A DNA stretch of 23,239 bases from a virus. The translations under genes were made by a program, and so were the position numbers. This document shows, one piece after another, positions 1 to 9,035 of this stretch. The stretch lies in IMG/VR virus record IMGVR_UViG_3300042691_040085, positions 1-23,239 of that record. One strand, 5' to 3'. The notes beneath the pieces were generated by a model. That model saw only the letters and a list, made by a program, of their open reading frames with translations, had not been told where the DNA came from and searched no databases. Each line of letters starts with the position of its first letter. The first letter of the stretch is position 1.

Positions 1-2
1 TT

Positions 3-1010
3 CAAGTTGCTCGTATGACAGCAGGTGGTGTTCCTAAAAAGAAAGCAATTGCTAAAGCAACAAGCGATAATGTCGAAGAGTCATCTAATCCATTTAGCAA
101 AGATTATAAATCACAGATTCCTGATGAAAAGGGATCTAAAACAGGTCATAAGCATAAAAAAACATCCACAGGCGATGTCTATACAAAAAAAGCATCTAAA
201 GAAACTCCTACTAAGGAATCTGCCAAGTCTTGCAATCATACCATGGAAGGTAAAATGTGCCCAGTTCACGGTAAAAAAGAATGCCCAAAAATGGAATCTG
301 TTGTAGCAGAAAAAGCTGATAAGAAAGCAAAGAATCCATTTGCTGTAGGTATGGCTGCTGCTAAAAAAGAAGCCGGTATTAAAAAGACTCCTGCAAAAGA
401 TCTACCTAAGAAAGTTGTTAAAAAAGGACACGAAATAGGTAAATCGATTAAGAAATCACAAAAAGACGAATCTATTAATGTGTTTCGTCGTAATGTAAGG
501 CTTGTTAATGAAAGTTTACAATATCTAATTAATGAAGACGAAGAAGAAAAGGCACAAGCAATTACTTCAGCTAGCGATATGGCAAATGATTTTACAAGCT
601 GGATGCAACGTGTCGGACAATATCAAACAAAAGTTATGATCGAATTAAGCGACGAAATTCGTCATAATTTTGGACCTACAGAAGCTGAAGCTTTTAAACA
701 AGCTGTTGCTCCTGCATTAGCAGCAACATTAGAAACTTTAACTTCTCAACGAGAAATTATCAGCGGTGCTATTGCAGCATTAGCAGGAGGGCAAGTTCCC
801 GAACCAATGGGTGCTGCACCGACACCTGAAATGCCAGTCGAGCCAACGCCGGCGCTATCAGAGCCCGACACAATGAACGAGCCTAACGATGAATTTGCAG
901 CAAGCGACGCTGCTGCTGGCGCAGGTGCATCAGGACGTGAAATGCGCGAAAGCTCTTTTATGCGTAAACTTGCAGAATCACATAGTATTATGAGCAAGCT
1001 TGCAAAATGA
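3..1010 (+). CDS. Lysine-rich virion-type protein (5' partial)
   Basis: The frame is open to the left edge and the first ATG (base 15) has no ribosome binding site, so this is probably the C-terminal part of a longer protein. Numbering from that ATG, residues 1-150 are very rich in Lys, Ser and Thr with two 'NPF' segments and a Cys/His cluster (C73, H75, C82, H85, C90) that could bind a metal. Residues 175-260 are predicted mostly helical and hydrophobic-patterned, followed by a Pro/Glu/Ala-rich linker and a basic C-terminal helix. Similar Lys-rich proteins with a 'CPVHG' cluster occur in T4-like aquatic phages as virion proteins; that link is from memory and moderate. The stop overlaps the next start by ATGA, which suggests translational coupling. 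The exact role (scaffold, neck or internal protein) is not known. Confidence 0.7.
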   Translation, partial: QVARMTAGGVPKKKAIAKATSDNVEESSNPFSKDYKSQIPDEKGSKTGHKHKKTSTGDVYTKKASKETPTKESAKSCNHTMEGKMCPVHGKKECPKMESVVAEKADKKAKNPFAVGMAAAKKEAGIKKTPAKDLPKKVVKKGHEIGKSIKKSQKDESINVFRRNVRLVNESLQYLINEDEEEKAQAITSASDMANDFTSWMQRVGQYQTKVMIELSDEIRHNFGPTEAEAFKQAVAPALAATLETLTSQREIISGAIAALAGGQVPEPMGAAPTPEMPVEPTPALSEPDTMNEPNDEFAASDAAAGAGASGREMRESSFMRKLAESHSIMSKLAK

Positions 1011-1366
1011 AATTATTTGAAATGTTAGATAGTGGAGGCCTACTCTTAAGTTTAAGAAATTATAGAGATCAAGCCGACACCAAAGGTAATACATTATCAT
1101 TAAAATTTGATGCATTTAAAAAACAATTCAACCTTGATGACTACGGATTAAGTGATCCTGAAAGATTAAAACAATGGATAGAAAAAACTCCAGGTGCAAA
1201 ATCTGTAATTGACTCTGTAGGAATTCAAGATATAAACGAACCAAATCCTACAGTAATGTTTAAAACAGAGAAGCCCGGTAAAGTTCCAGGCCAACCTGAT
1301 TCAAATCCAAGAACTCCTAGCTTAGATGCTATGGCCAGTAGAGCTGCTAAAAAAGCATTAGGATAA
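1007..1366 (+). CDS. Small hypothetical protein coupled to the virion-type gene
   Basis: 119 residues, starting inside the ATGA overlap with the upstream gene, so it is probably translated by coupling. The first 75 residues are predicted helical, with a 'LSDPERLKQWIEKTPGAKS' segment. The tail (about residues 80-110) is Pro/Asn/Lys-rich and probably disordered, ending in a short Ala-rich helix. No catalytic motif, signal peptide or membrane segment is visible. Its position suggests a structural or assembly partner of the upstream protein. I do not recognise a family. Confidence 0.75.
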   Translation: MKLFEMLDSGGLLLSLRNYRDQADTKGNTLSLKFDAFKKQFNLDDYGLSDPERLKQWIEKTPGAKSVIDSVGIQDINEPNPTVMFKTEKPGKVPGQPDSNPRTPSLDAMASRAAKKALG

Positions 1367-1368
1367 AT

Positions 1369-1398
1369 TTGACATGCTATGATCTAAGAGAGTATAAT
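1369..1398 (+). promoter_or_regulatory. Sigma70-type promoter, TTGACA-18-TATAAT
   Basis: TTGACA at 1369-1374 and TATAAT at 1393-1398, both perfect hexamers with an 18-base spacer. The ATG of the exonuclease begins 8 bases after the -10 box, about where transcription should start. The message would therefore be leaderless or nearly so, and no Shine-Dalgarno sequence is present. It probably drives early expression by unmodified host RNA polymerase. Confidence 0.8.
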
Positions 1399-1405
1399 TA
1401 AATTT

Positions 1406-2110
1406 ATGAATTATACTCCACCTGCATTTATTGAAAAATTTCAATACAAAAATTGTCAACAAATAACTGACTCTGTTACCGGTAAACGTGTATATAAAAC
1501 TCCTGACGGCGAACGTCTTCCTAGTGTAACTACTATTCTCGGAGCAACTAAAGATATGACTGCTCTTAATGAGTGGAGGAAACGTATCGGAGAAGAAAAG
1601 GCAAATCAGATCACTAAAGAAGCTGCCGGTGTTGGGACAGCAATGCATGCCAATCTTGAACGCTTTATAGCAGGTATGCAAAGGAAACCAGGAAATAATC
1701 CTGTGCATGTTCAAGCAAATAAAATGGCTGATGTAATTATTGAAAATGGATTAAGAAAAGTTAATGAAGTATGGGCCATGGAACAAAGTTTATATTTCCC
1801 CGGTTTATATTCAGGAACAACTGACTTAGTGGGTGTATTTGATAATCGACCAGCTGTAATGGATTACAAACAAACTAATAAACCTAAAAAAGAAGAATGG
1901 ATTGAAGATTACAAAATTCAATTAGTAGCATACATTATGGCTCACAATGAAGTTTACGGAACAGATATTAAGGAAGGGCACGTCTTTATGTGTAGTAGAG
2001 ATTTACAATATCAACAATTTGATCTATGGCCTAGTGACTTTAACAAATATCAAGATTTGTGGCTTAATAAAATTGAACAATATTATAAAGAAAATTCATT
2101 AAAGAGCTGA
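1406..2110 (+). CDS. PD-(D/E)XK superfamily exonuclease (RecB/Cas4-like)
   Basis: 234 residues with the signature of RecB-family nucleases: 'SVTTIL' near residue 38, 'GTAMH' with H81, 'GTTDLVG' with D140, 'MDYKQ' with D153 and K155, and the 'QLVAY' motif with Q172 and Y176. H81, D140 and D153 should bind the metal and K155 completes the catalytic D-x-K. The protein has the size of stand-alone phage exonucleases and lacks the Cas4 iron-sulfur cysteine set, so a DNA-degrading or recombination nuclease is more likely than Cas4. A strong promoter ends just before the ATG and there is no ribosome binding site, pointing to leaderless, early translation. This gene separates the structural genes upstream from the tail-fibre unit downstream. 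Confidence 0.85.
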   Translation: MNYTPPAFIEKFQYKNCQQITDSVTGKRVYKTPDGERLPSVTTILGATKDMTALNEWRKRIGEEKANQITKEAAGVGTAMHANLERFIAGMQRKPGNNPVHVQANKMADVIIENGLRKVNEVWAMEQSLYFPGLYSGTTDLVGVFDNRPAVMDYKQTNKPKKEEWIEDYKIQLVAYIMAHNEVYGTDIKEGHVFMCSRDLQYQQFDLWPSDFNKYQDLWLNKIEQYYKENSLKS

Positions 2111-2131
2111 CACCTATTAACCTGTATTTTG

Positions 2132-2139
2132 TATAAATA
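2132..2139 (+). promoter_or_regulatory. T4-type late promoter (TATAAATA)
   Basis: Exact match to the T4 late promoter octamer, placed 21 bases before the tail-fibre ATG. A good ribosome binding site (AGGGGAAA, 2148-2155) lies between them. In T4 this motif is read by the gp55/gp33/gp45 late-transcription machinery, which would be encoded outside the window. The position before a structural gene fits. Confidence 0.75.
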
Positions 2140-2159
2140 TCAAATATAGGGGAAAAATA

Positions 2160-3833
2160 ATGGCTATAGTTGAAATAGCAAGAATTCAAGTAAGACGCGG
2201 ACAAGAACTTCAAAATGGTGTTCCTCAATTAGAACCCGGAGAATTTGGCTGGGCCCAAGATACTGAAAATTTATATATTGGAAAAAGAATTAGCGAAGGT
2301 GCTAGTTCGAATGAAAATACAAGAATTTTAACTGAAAACGATATAGAAAATATCTTTTCCATATTAAATGTAACTAGCACTGCTACAATAATAAGTCCAT
2401 ATAAATATCGTTCAGAAACTCCACATATTGCTAGTGCATCAGTTCCACGTTTTATTCAAAATAAACTTGACGAAGAAGTGAGTATCTGTGAATTCGGTGT
2501 GATACAAAGCTTTACAGCAACTGATATTTCAACAGAATTTCAAACCGGTGTTAATACAATCTTTTATAATTCTACTTGGAATTCATTTCAAAGAAAAGAC
2601 GCTCGAAGAAAATTAAAAATTCCAGCAGGCCACTATCTTATCAGTAATGCTATTGAGTTACCCCCTTATACATTTTTAGAAGGTGAAGGTGAAGAACTAA
2701 CTAAATTAACATTAGTTTCAACTACTACAAACATATTTAGAACCATAGATGCTGATGGTAATACTTTTGAAACTGGCTCAATGGAATCAGGTGTAAAACG
2801 TTCAAGGCAAATTACTATAAAAGGAATAACTTTAGAATACGATCCTAACTATGCATCAAATAACGCTTTAATATCTATTGATAACGTTCTTGATGCGTCT
2901 ATAGAAGATTGTATTCTTAGAACAGCCTTTAATTCAACTAGCACTACTACATATGGTCTTGTTAATGCCGGCATTGGTATAAGCATTCGAGGAACAGGCG
3001 GCGGACTAGGTTCAGGTGATGTTAACTTGTGTGAAAATGTTACTATACAAAATTGTAAATTAGATGGGTTGTATATCGGTGTTAGAACAACAGGAACAGT
3101 TATTAGACCTACAATAGAACAAAACGTTTTTAGCAATTTAAATAGAGGAGTAGAATTTTATACTATAGATTCATTACCTGGACCTAGTAACGGTATTATT
3201 AAAAATAATAGATTTGAAAATATTGTAAGAGAAGGTATTTTTGTCGGTGAAAATCCTGATAATTTATACAGATCAAATCATTTATCTGAAAATAACTTTT
3301 TTATTCAAACCGGAAATGGTGCAGGATTGACTGATAATATTACTTCAAGCACTAATACAAATCCTATTATTAGATTTAATAGCCAAGGTAATAAATCAAT
3401 TAATGACTACTTTAATCGTCGGGCATTGGCTAATAAATCATCGTCGACTTTTTATTATGCTCCGTTAGTCAACGGTATTGCAGTAATTAGTTCAGTAGAA
3501 ATTACATCTGCAACTGTTTCATCGAGTGCAACGACATCAATTACTAAAATACCGCTAACAGGCGGAAATCAATTTGTTTCAGTAATATATCAAATGTTTA
3601 ACGGATCACTTTCAAGATCTGGAGAAATTTCATTAAACATTGCTAACGATGGATATCCTTCTTTAACAGATACATATAATTATGTAGAGACAATAGAAGA
3701 AGGTGCAGAGTCACCTGAAATATATTTTGAAGTTAGTGATACCTATAAAAATTCTAAAAATTATCTTGATCTAATGTGTGTAAATAATTCTACACAATTA
3801 ACTGTGGAATATAGTATTAATACGTTAATTTAA
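2160..3833 (+). CDS. Tail fibre / tailspike protein with beta-helix body
   Basis: 557 residues. Residues 1-75 match the N-terminal module of many T4-like phage fibres: 'ARIQVRRG', 'VPQLEPGEFGWAQDTENLYIG', then a 'TRILTENDI' stretch. Residues about 120-400 look like a right-handed parallel beta-helix of the pectate-lyase fold, with 'KIPAGHYLISNAIELPPYTFLEGEG' and repeated short Asn/Ile-rich strands such as 'ITIKGITLEYD' and 'VTIQNCKLDGLYIG'. Residues 430-557 form a Ser/Thr-rich beta C-terminal domain, probably for trimerisation or receptor binding. Beta-helix spikes often bind or cleave host polysaccharide, but no catalytic residues can be assigned here. It has its own late promoter and a strong ribosome binding site. 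Confidence 0.8.
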   Translation: MAIVEIARIQVRRGQELQNGVPQLEPGEFGWAQDTENLYIGKRISEGASSNENTRILTENDIENIFSILNVTSTATIISPYKYRSETPHIASASVPRFIQNKLDEEVSICEFGVIQSFTATDISTEFQTGVNTIFYNSTWNSFQRKDARRKLKIPAGHYLISNAIELPPYTFLEGEGEELTKLTLVSTTTNIFRTIDADGNTFETGSMESGVKRSRQITIKGITLEYDPNYASNNALISIDNVLDASIEDCILRTAFNSTSTTTYGLVNAGIGISIRGTGGGLGSGDVNLCENVTIQNCKLDGLYIGVRTTGTVIRPTIEQNVFSNLNRGVEFYTIDSLPGPSNGIIKNNRFENIVREGIFVGENPDNLYRSNHLSENNFFIQTGNGAGLTDNITSSTNTNPIIRFNSQGNKSINDYFNRRALANKSSSTFYYAPLVNGIAVISSVEITSATVSSSATTSITKIPLTGGNQFVSVIYQMFNGSLSRSGEISLNIANDGYPSLTDTYNYVETIEEGAESPEIYFEVSDTYKNSKNYLDLMCVNNSTQLTVEYSINTLI

Positions 3834-3836
3834 ATA

Positions 3837-4271
3837 ATGTTTGATAAAACCGTAGATCAACGACTGTCTTTATGGTATGCGTTTCGTAGTTCATTAGAAA
3901 ATGATAGCGAACCATTAGCTTCAACATGGAATTTTTGGAAAAACGCACCATTTATTCCATTCAATCATAAAATTGATAGGTATAACAATAATATTTGGCC
4001 TACTCCTTGGGAAATAATTGTCGAAAACAAGTATGATGATTTTACTAAAGCATTAATGATTGGTTGGACAATAAAACTTACAGAACGATTTAAAAATAAT
4101 TGTATAGAACTTAAGTCAATTGTTGACAACACTAAAAACACCTACTACAATATAGTATGTGTTGATAATTTTTGGGTTATTAATTATTCTGATATAGGTC
4201 CTGTTAAAACTGATTTGTTACCGAAAACAATTTTTATAGAATATCTTATCGAACTCACTTTACCTAAATAA
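3837..4271 (+). CDS. Conserved phage hypothetical protein, aromatic-rich
   Basis: 144 residues, starting 3 bases after the fibre stop with no ribosome binding site of its own, so probably coupled to it. It is rich in Trp and Tyr. The segment 'IDRYNNNIWPTPWEII' (about residues 46-61) resembles a conserved block I associate with small unannotated proteins of T4-like aquatic phages. No signal peptide or membrane segment is visible. Function unknown; tail-fibre assembly is only a guess from position. Confidence 0.75.
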   Translation: MFDKTVDQRLSLWYAFRSSLENDSEPLASTWNFWKNAPFIPFNHKIDRYNNNIWPTPWEIIVENKYDDFTKALMIGWTIKLTERFKNNCIELKSIVDNTKNTYYNIVCVDNFWVINYSDIGPVKTDLLPKTIFIEYLIELTLPK

Positions 4272-4302
4272 ATATTTTCCTTATTACACAAAAAGGTAAA
4301 AA

Positions 4303-6660
4303 ATGATTACAGTAGTTAAAAGAAACGGAACCAAGGTTCCTCTTGATATTTCAAAAATACAGAGACAGGTAGCCTACGGTTGTAGAGGTATCGACGGTGT
4401 AAGCCCGTCAATGATTGAAATTAAAGCTCAGATAGAACTGCATGACGGGATATCAACAAAAACTATCGATGGACTACTGTTAAAAGCAATGGTCGATCTT
4501 ATTGACGAAAATGAAAATCCCGACATTAATAATGTAAACTATCAATATGTAGCAGGACGTCAACGTGTTAGTATGCTTCGTAAAGAAGTATACGGAATTT
4601 ATACTCCGCCTCCTTTATACGAAATAATAAAAAAGAACGTAGAACTAGGAATGTATACCAAAGAATTATTAACTTGGTATTCTAAAGAAGAATGGGATAT
4701 TATTAATTTATTCATCGATCACGATAAAGATGAAAAATATACATATGCTGCTATTGCCCAACTTTGCGAAAAATACCTAGTTCAAAATAGAGCTACAGGG
4801 CAAATTTATGAAACACCTCAGATACGTTATGCAATTGCAGCAGCAACAGCATTTCATTCAGAGCCAAAAGAAACACGTTTAAAATATGTAAAGGACTACT
4901 ATGAATGTGCAAGTGATGGTCACTTTACTTTGGCAACTCCTGTGCTTGCTGGGTTGGGTACTACTACCAAGCAATTTAGCTCCTGCGTTCTTATATCTAG
5001 TGACGATACTTTGGATAGTATATTTGCCGCCGGCGAAATGATGGCCAAATATGCTTCAAAACGAGCCGGAATTGGCCTAGAAATTGGTAGAATTCGACCC
5101 TTAGGCTCCCCGATTCGCAATGGCGAAATTAAACATACGGGTATGATACCATTCTTGAAAAAATGGTATAGCGATCTACGTAGTTGCAGTCAAGGCGGTA
5201 TTCGTAATGCCAGTTGTACAATAACTTTCCCCGTTTGGCATTATCAATTTGAAGACCTAATTGTTCTAAAAAATAATCAAGGCACAGATGAAACCCGTGT
5301 ACGTCAAATGGATTATAGCATTGTTGTAAATGCCATGTTCTGGCGTCGTTATAAACACGGTGAAGATATTACTCTATTTGATCCGCACGAAGTTCCTGAC
5401 CTCTATGAAGCATACTACAGAGACAGCAAAGAGTTTGAAAAACTATACTTACAATATGAGCAAGATAAAACAAAAAAGAAAAAAGTTATATCCGCCGAAG
5501 AAATTTTCAAGAACGGCATTCTTAAAGAGCGTACGGATACTGGAAGAATCTACCTTGTTAACATTGACAACGTCATCAACCAAGGCCCGTTTGATACAAA
5601 GACTGACCCGATATATCAATCAAATCTCTGTCAAGAAATACTCTTGCCCACCCGACCTTTTCAACGAATTGAAGACCCGGAGGGGAGAATTGCTCTTTGC
5701 ACTCTTGGATCGATAAATTGGGGTGCTTTCCGTAATCCTCAAGATATGCGTAAGGCTTGTCGTGTGCTAGTTCGCAGCCTAAGCAATCTACTAAATTATC
5801 AAGACTTCCTAAGCATTCAGAGCAAATTAGCAAATGAAGATTTTGAACCACTTGGTGTTGGTATTACTAATCTAGCATATTGGCATGCTCGTCGTAATTT
5901 GAAATACGGGGAAAAAGATGCTCTTGCTGAAGTAAAACGTTGGATGGAACATCAGGCCTATTACTTAACAGAAACCAGTGTAGAACTTGCACAAGAACGT
6001 GGTGCTTGTAAACGTAGTGAATATACCTATTATGGAAAAGGAGTATTTCCTTGGGAACGTCGAGCAGCAGGTGTTAATGAATTAACTGATTTTAAACCTA
6101 GCTTAGATTGGGAACCATTGCGTGATCGTATGAAACAATACGGAATTCGTAATGGAACATTAATGGCAGTTGCTCCGGTAGAATCAAGTTCAGTAGTTCT
6201 TAATTCTACGAATGGTATTGAAATGCCGATGGAATTGATTAGTGTCAAAGAAAGCAAAGCTGGTAGCTTTGTTCAGGTTGTTCCCGAATATAGAAAACTT
6301 AAAAATAGATATCAGCTTATGTGGGAACAAACAGATTGTATAGGGTATTTAAAAACCTCTGCGGTATTGGCAGCTTACATTGACCAAAGTCTAAGCACAA
6401 ATACATTTTACAATCCTGCACATTTTAAAGATAATAAAGTTCCTGCTACATTAATTGCTAAGAATCTTATGTTGGTTTATAAATGGGGATTAAAGACCAT
6501 TTACTATAGTTTAATTAATAAAGTAGGTGCAAAAGCATCGATTACAGGGACGACCATTTATCCTTTATTAGAAGGTAATACTATTCCAGCAGTTAGTATT
6601 TCTCCAACTACTAAAGAAATAGATATGGATGAAGAATCCTGCGAAGCATGTAAACTTTAA
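4303..6660 (+). CDS. nrdA: Ribonucleoside-diphosphate reductase, alpha subunit (class I)
   Basis: 785 residues, full length for NrdA. It reduces ribonucleotides to deoxyribonucleotides in the cytoplasm together with NrdB (7246-8346). Residues 1-95 form an N-terminal ATP-cone ('VVKRNGTKVPLDISKIQRQV'), so allosteric activity control may be kept. Active-site residues align with E. coli: C228 (E. coli C225) in 'QFSSC', C443 and E445 in 'NLCQE', C466 in 'ALCTLGS', and the radical-transfer pair Y734-Y735. The C-terminal redox pair is C780-E-A-C783, a C-x2-C instead of the C-x4-C of E. coli; a glutaredoxin gene at 9248 may reduce it. Ribosome binding site AAAAGG lies just upstream. No intron or intein is present. 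Confidence 0.97.
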   Translation: MITVVKRNGTKVPLDISKIQRQVAYGCRGIDGVSPSMIEIKAQIELHDGISTKTIDGLLLKAMVDLIDENENPDINNVNYQYVAGRQRVSMLRKEVYGIYTPPPLYEIIKKNVELGMYTKELLTWYSKEEWDIINLFIDHDKDEKYTYAAIAQLCEKYLVQNRATGQIYETPQIRYAIAAATAFHSEPKETRLKYVKDYYECASDGHFTLATPVLAGLGTTTKQFSSCVLISSDDTLDSIFAAGEMMAKYASKRAGIGLEIGRIRPLGSPIRNGEIKHTGMIPFLKKWYSDLRSCSQGGIRNASCTITFPVWHYQFEDLIVLKNNQGTDETRVRQMDYSIVVNAMFWRRYKHGEDITLFDPHEVPDLYEAYYRDSKEFEKLYLQYEQDKTKKKKVISAEEIFKNGILKERTDTGRIYLVNIDNVINQGPFDTKTDPIYQSNLCQEILLPTRPFQRIEDPEGRIALCTLGSINWGAFRNPQDMRKACRVLVRSLSNLLNYQDFLSIQSKLANEDFEPLGVGITNLAYWHARRNLKYGEKDALAEVKRWMEHQAYYLTETSVELAQERGACKRSEYTYYGKGVFPWERRAAGVNELTDFKPSLDWEPLRDRMKQYGIRNGTLMAVAPVESSSVVLNSTNGIEMPMELISVKESKAGSFVQVVPEYRKLKNRYQLMWEQTDCIGYLKTSAVLAAYIDQSLSTNTFYNPAHFKDNKVPATLIAKNLMLVYKWGLKTIYYSLINKVGAKASITGTTIYPLLEGNTIPAVSISPTTKEIDMDEESCEACKL

Positions 6661-6672
6661 TTAAGGATTAAA

Positions 6673-7242
6673 ATGAACGGATTGTGGTGTTATCATAAAC
6701 AAGCGTGGACTCCTGAGTATTGTTCTTCTATTTTACATAGGGTCGGATATAATGATTTCTTACATGGAACTATCGACGACGGAAGAGTTAATCATGATAT
6801 TCGAAGAAGTAAAGTAAAATTTATTCAGGCTTCTGATCAAAATTATAAAGATGTTTTTGATAGATTATGGATCATGGCAGTCGAAGCCAATAAAATGTTT
6901 TTTGACTTTCACCTTTCAAAACTCGATTATGTGCAAATAGGTAGATATGATGATGTTGATAAAGGAGAATATACTAGCCATCAGGATGTTTTTTGGATGA
7001 ATAAAGATCCGAAATTTCATAGAAAATTAAGTTGTTCAATACAATTATCAGATCCTCGAGTTTATGAAGGTGGAGATTTGAGATTTGATCAATTAGGTGC
7101 TGAAGAACCACCTTCGGACGAGTTAAGATTACAAGGAACATCTATATTTTTTCCATCATTTGTATTTCATAGGGTAACACCTGTTACAAAGGGGACAAGA
7201 TATAGTTTAGTAGCATGGTTTGACGGACCAAAATGGAGATAA
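6673..7242 (+). CDS. 2OG-Fe(II) oxygenase (prolyl-hydroxylase-like)
   Basis: 189 residues with the double-stranded beta-helix signature of Fe(II)/2-oxoglutarate dioxygenases: the iron ligands H103-x-D105 in 'SHQDVFW' and H166 in 'VFHRV', with R176 in 'GTRYSLVAWF' to hold 2-oxoglutarate. 'GGDLRF' before the distal His is typical of the P4H/PKHD group. The substrate cannot be read; proline, lysine or another protein side chain is possible. Ribosome binding site AAGGA, 12 bases after nrdA and 3 bases before nrdB, so it is co-transcribed with the reductase genes. Such oxygenases are common in T4-like aquatic phages. Confidence 0.88.
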   Translation: MNGLWCYHKQAWTPEYCSSILHRVGYNDFLHGTIDDGRVNHDIRRSKVKFIQASDQNYKDVFDRLWIMAVEANKMFFDFHLSKLDYVQIGRYDDVDKGEYTSHQDVFWMNKDPKFHRKLSCSIQLSDPRVYEGGDLRFDQLGAEEPPSDELRLQGTSIFFPSFVFHRVTPVTKGTRYSLVAWFDGPKWR

Positions 7243-7245
7243 TAT

Positions 7246-8346
7246 ATGAGCAAAGAACAATATAACTTAAGCAAACAAACAAATTATCTAAAAAGAAAAA
7301 TGTTTTTAGATCCCGATGGCCCAGTTACAGTTCAACGGTTTGAAGAAGTAAAATATCCTAAACTTCAAAAATTTGAAGAACTTGCTAGAGGATTTTTCTG
7401 GGTCCCTGAAGAAATTTCTTTAACTAAAGATAAAATAGATCATAAAGACGCATCTGATGCAGTGAAACATATATTCACTAGTAATCTTCTTAGGCAAACT
7501 GCATTAGATAGTATCCAAGGTAGAGCACCTAGTCAAGTATTTGGCCCTGTATCTAGTATTCCTGAACTAGAAGCATTGACATTAACTTGGGGATTTTTTG
7601 AAACCAGTATCCATTCAAAAAGCTATAGTCATATAATTAGAAATGTCTATAGTGTTCCTAAAGAAGAATTTAATAAAATTCACGATACTAGCGAAATTAT
7701 CGGAATGGCTGCAAATATAGGGCGTTATTATGAAAATTTACATCAACTTAACTGTCGTAAAGAATTGGGCGAAAATGTTCCAATCTATGATCACAAACGA
7801 GCAATTTGGCTTGCATTACACGCATCATATGCACTTGAGGCGCTACGATTCATGGTGTCCTTCGCTACCTCCCTCGCTATGGTAGAAAATAAGATCTATA
7901 TAGGAAATGGAAATATTATTAGCTTAATTTTACAAGATGAAATATTACATGCAGAGTGGACTGCATGGATTATTAATACTGTAATAAAAGACGATGCTGA
8001 TTTTGTAAAACTACAAGACGAATGTAAAGAAGAAGTCTATACTCTTTACAAAGAAGTTATTCAAGAAGAAAAAAATTGGGCAGACTATCTTTTTAGTAAG
8101 GGCGTAGTAATCGGGTTAAATGCTAATATTTTAAAAGATTTTGTTGATTATACTGCATTTACAAGATTGAAGGAAATTGGTATTAAATATCAAGAAGATC
8201 ATCCTAGATCAAATCCAATCCCTTGGTTTAACAAACATGTTCAATTAAATAAAAAACAATCAGCACTTCAGGAAACAGAATCTACATCATATGTTATTGG
8301 AGCAATGTCAGATACTGTTAGCTATGAAGAATTACCAGATCTATAA
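7246..8346 (+). CDS. nrdB: Ribonucleoside-diphosphate reductase, beta subunit (class I)
   Basis: 366 residues, ferritin-like radical subunit partnering NrdA. Expected ligands by comparison with E. coli are D88 (D84), E119 (E115), H123 (H118), E198 (E204), E232 and H235 (E238, H241), with the radical tyrosine Y127 (Y122) in 'HSKSY'. The oddity is at the first E-x2-H motif, which reads E119-T-S-I-H123, one residue longer. The distances D88-E119 (31) and E198-E232 (34) equal E. coli's, so the extra residue lies between E119 and H123. The overall family match is strong and the reading frame intact. The start has a GGAG site 8 bases upstream, inside the oxygenase gene. Confidence 0.95.
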   Translation: MSKEQYNLSKQTNYLKRKMFLDPDGPVTVQRFEEVKYPKLQKFEELARGFFWVPEEISLTKDKIDHKDASDAVKHIFTSNLLRQTALDSIQGRAPSQVFGPVSSIPELEALTLTWGFFETSIHSKSYSHIIRNVYSVPKEEFNKIHDTSEIIGMAANIGRYYENLHQLNCRKELGENVPIYDHKRAIWLALHASYALEALRFMVSFATSLAMVENKIYIGNGNIISLILQDEILHAEWTAWIINTVIKDDADFVKLQDECKEEVYTLYKEVIQEEKNWADYLFSKGVVIGLNANILKDFVDYTAFTRLKEIGIKYQEDHPRSNPIPWFNKHVQLNKKQSALQETESTSYVIGAMSDTVSYEELPDL

Positions 8347-8354
8347 GGATATAG

Positions 8355-9035
8355 ATGGAAAAAAATAAAGAAACATTAAACGGTAATTGGAAATTACCAG
8401 AAACAGAACCGGTAATAAATGCATATTTTGCTGCATCGGCTATGTATCATAATTTACCGGACCATATTAGATATATGGACGGAATGAGCGGGAGAAAATA
8501 TCGATATTTCATTAACAATTTGATATCAAATATAAAAGATCCTAGATATTTAGAAATTGGTAGTTGGAAAGGAAGCACTGCATGTAGTGCAATGTGGGGT
8601 AATTCTTGTAAAGCATTATGTATAGATAATTGGGCTGAGTTCGGTGGACCAAAAAATGAATTTCAACAAAACATAAATCATACTTTAACAAAAAATATAG
8701 ATTTTCGATTTATTGAAAAAAATTATAGAGAGATAGACTATTCTAACGTAGGAAAATTCAATGTGTATTTGTTCGATGGTCCGCACAAAGAACAAGATCA
8801 ATACGATGGAATTATTATTGCACAACCTGCGTTGGATGATACATATATATTAATTGTAGACGACTGGAATTGGAACCCTGTTAGAAAAGGAACTATGGAT
8901 GCTTTAAATAAATTAAAATCAACAATTATTTCTAGCATTACAATTAGAACAACTGACGATGAGAGTCACCCTGAAATTTATGGTCAATACAGTGATTGGC
9001 ACAATGGGTATTTTATCGGAGTTATAAAAAAATAA
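8355..9035 (+). CDS. SAM-dependent methyltransferase (class I, Methyltransf_24-like)
   Basis: 226 residues. The SAM-binding motif I is 'YLEIGSWKGSTACSA' (about residues 66-80), followed by an acidic strand end 'ALCIDNW' and the motif-IV-like 'FNVYLFDGPH'. 'ILIVDDWNWNPVRKGT' is typical of the Methyltransf_24 group found in glycan and small-molecule clusters. The substrate is unknown. Ribosome binding site AAGGA. It sits in the nrd run, 8 bases after nrdB. Its product S-adenosylhomocysteine would be a substrate for the ahcY product encoded downstream. Confidence 0.8.
   Translation: MEKNKETLNGNWKLPETEPVINAYFAASAMYHNLPDHIRYMDGMSGRKYRYFINNLISNIKDPRYLEIGSWKGSTACSAMWGNSCKALCIDNWAEFGGPKNEFQQNINHTLTKNIDFRFIEKNYREIDYSNVGKFNVYLFDGPHKEQDQYDGIIIAQPALDDTYILIVDDWNWNPVRKGTMDALNKLKSTIISSITIRTTDDESHPEIYGQYSDWHNGYFIGVIKK

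Noticed and set aside
1358-1714. Minus-strand frame of 118 codons
   Set aside because: It lies antisense to the exonuclease gene, which has clear catalytic motifs; no initiation site is seen.
1406-2110. Cas4 and a CRISPR association
   Set aside because: No cysteine cluster for an iron-sulfur centre and no repeat-spacer array anywhere in the window.
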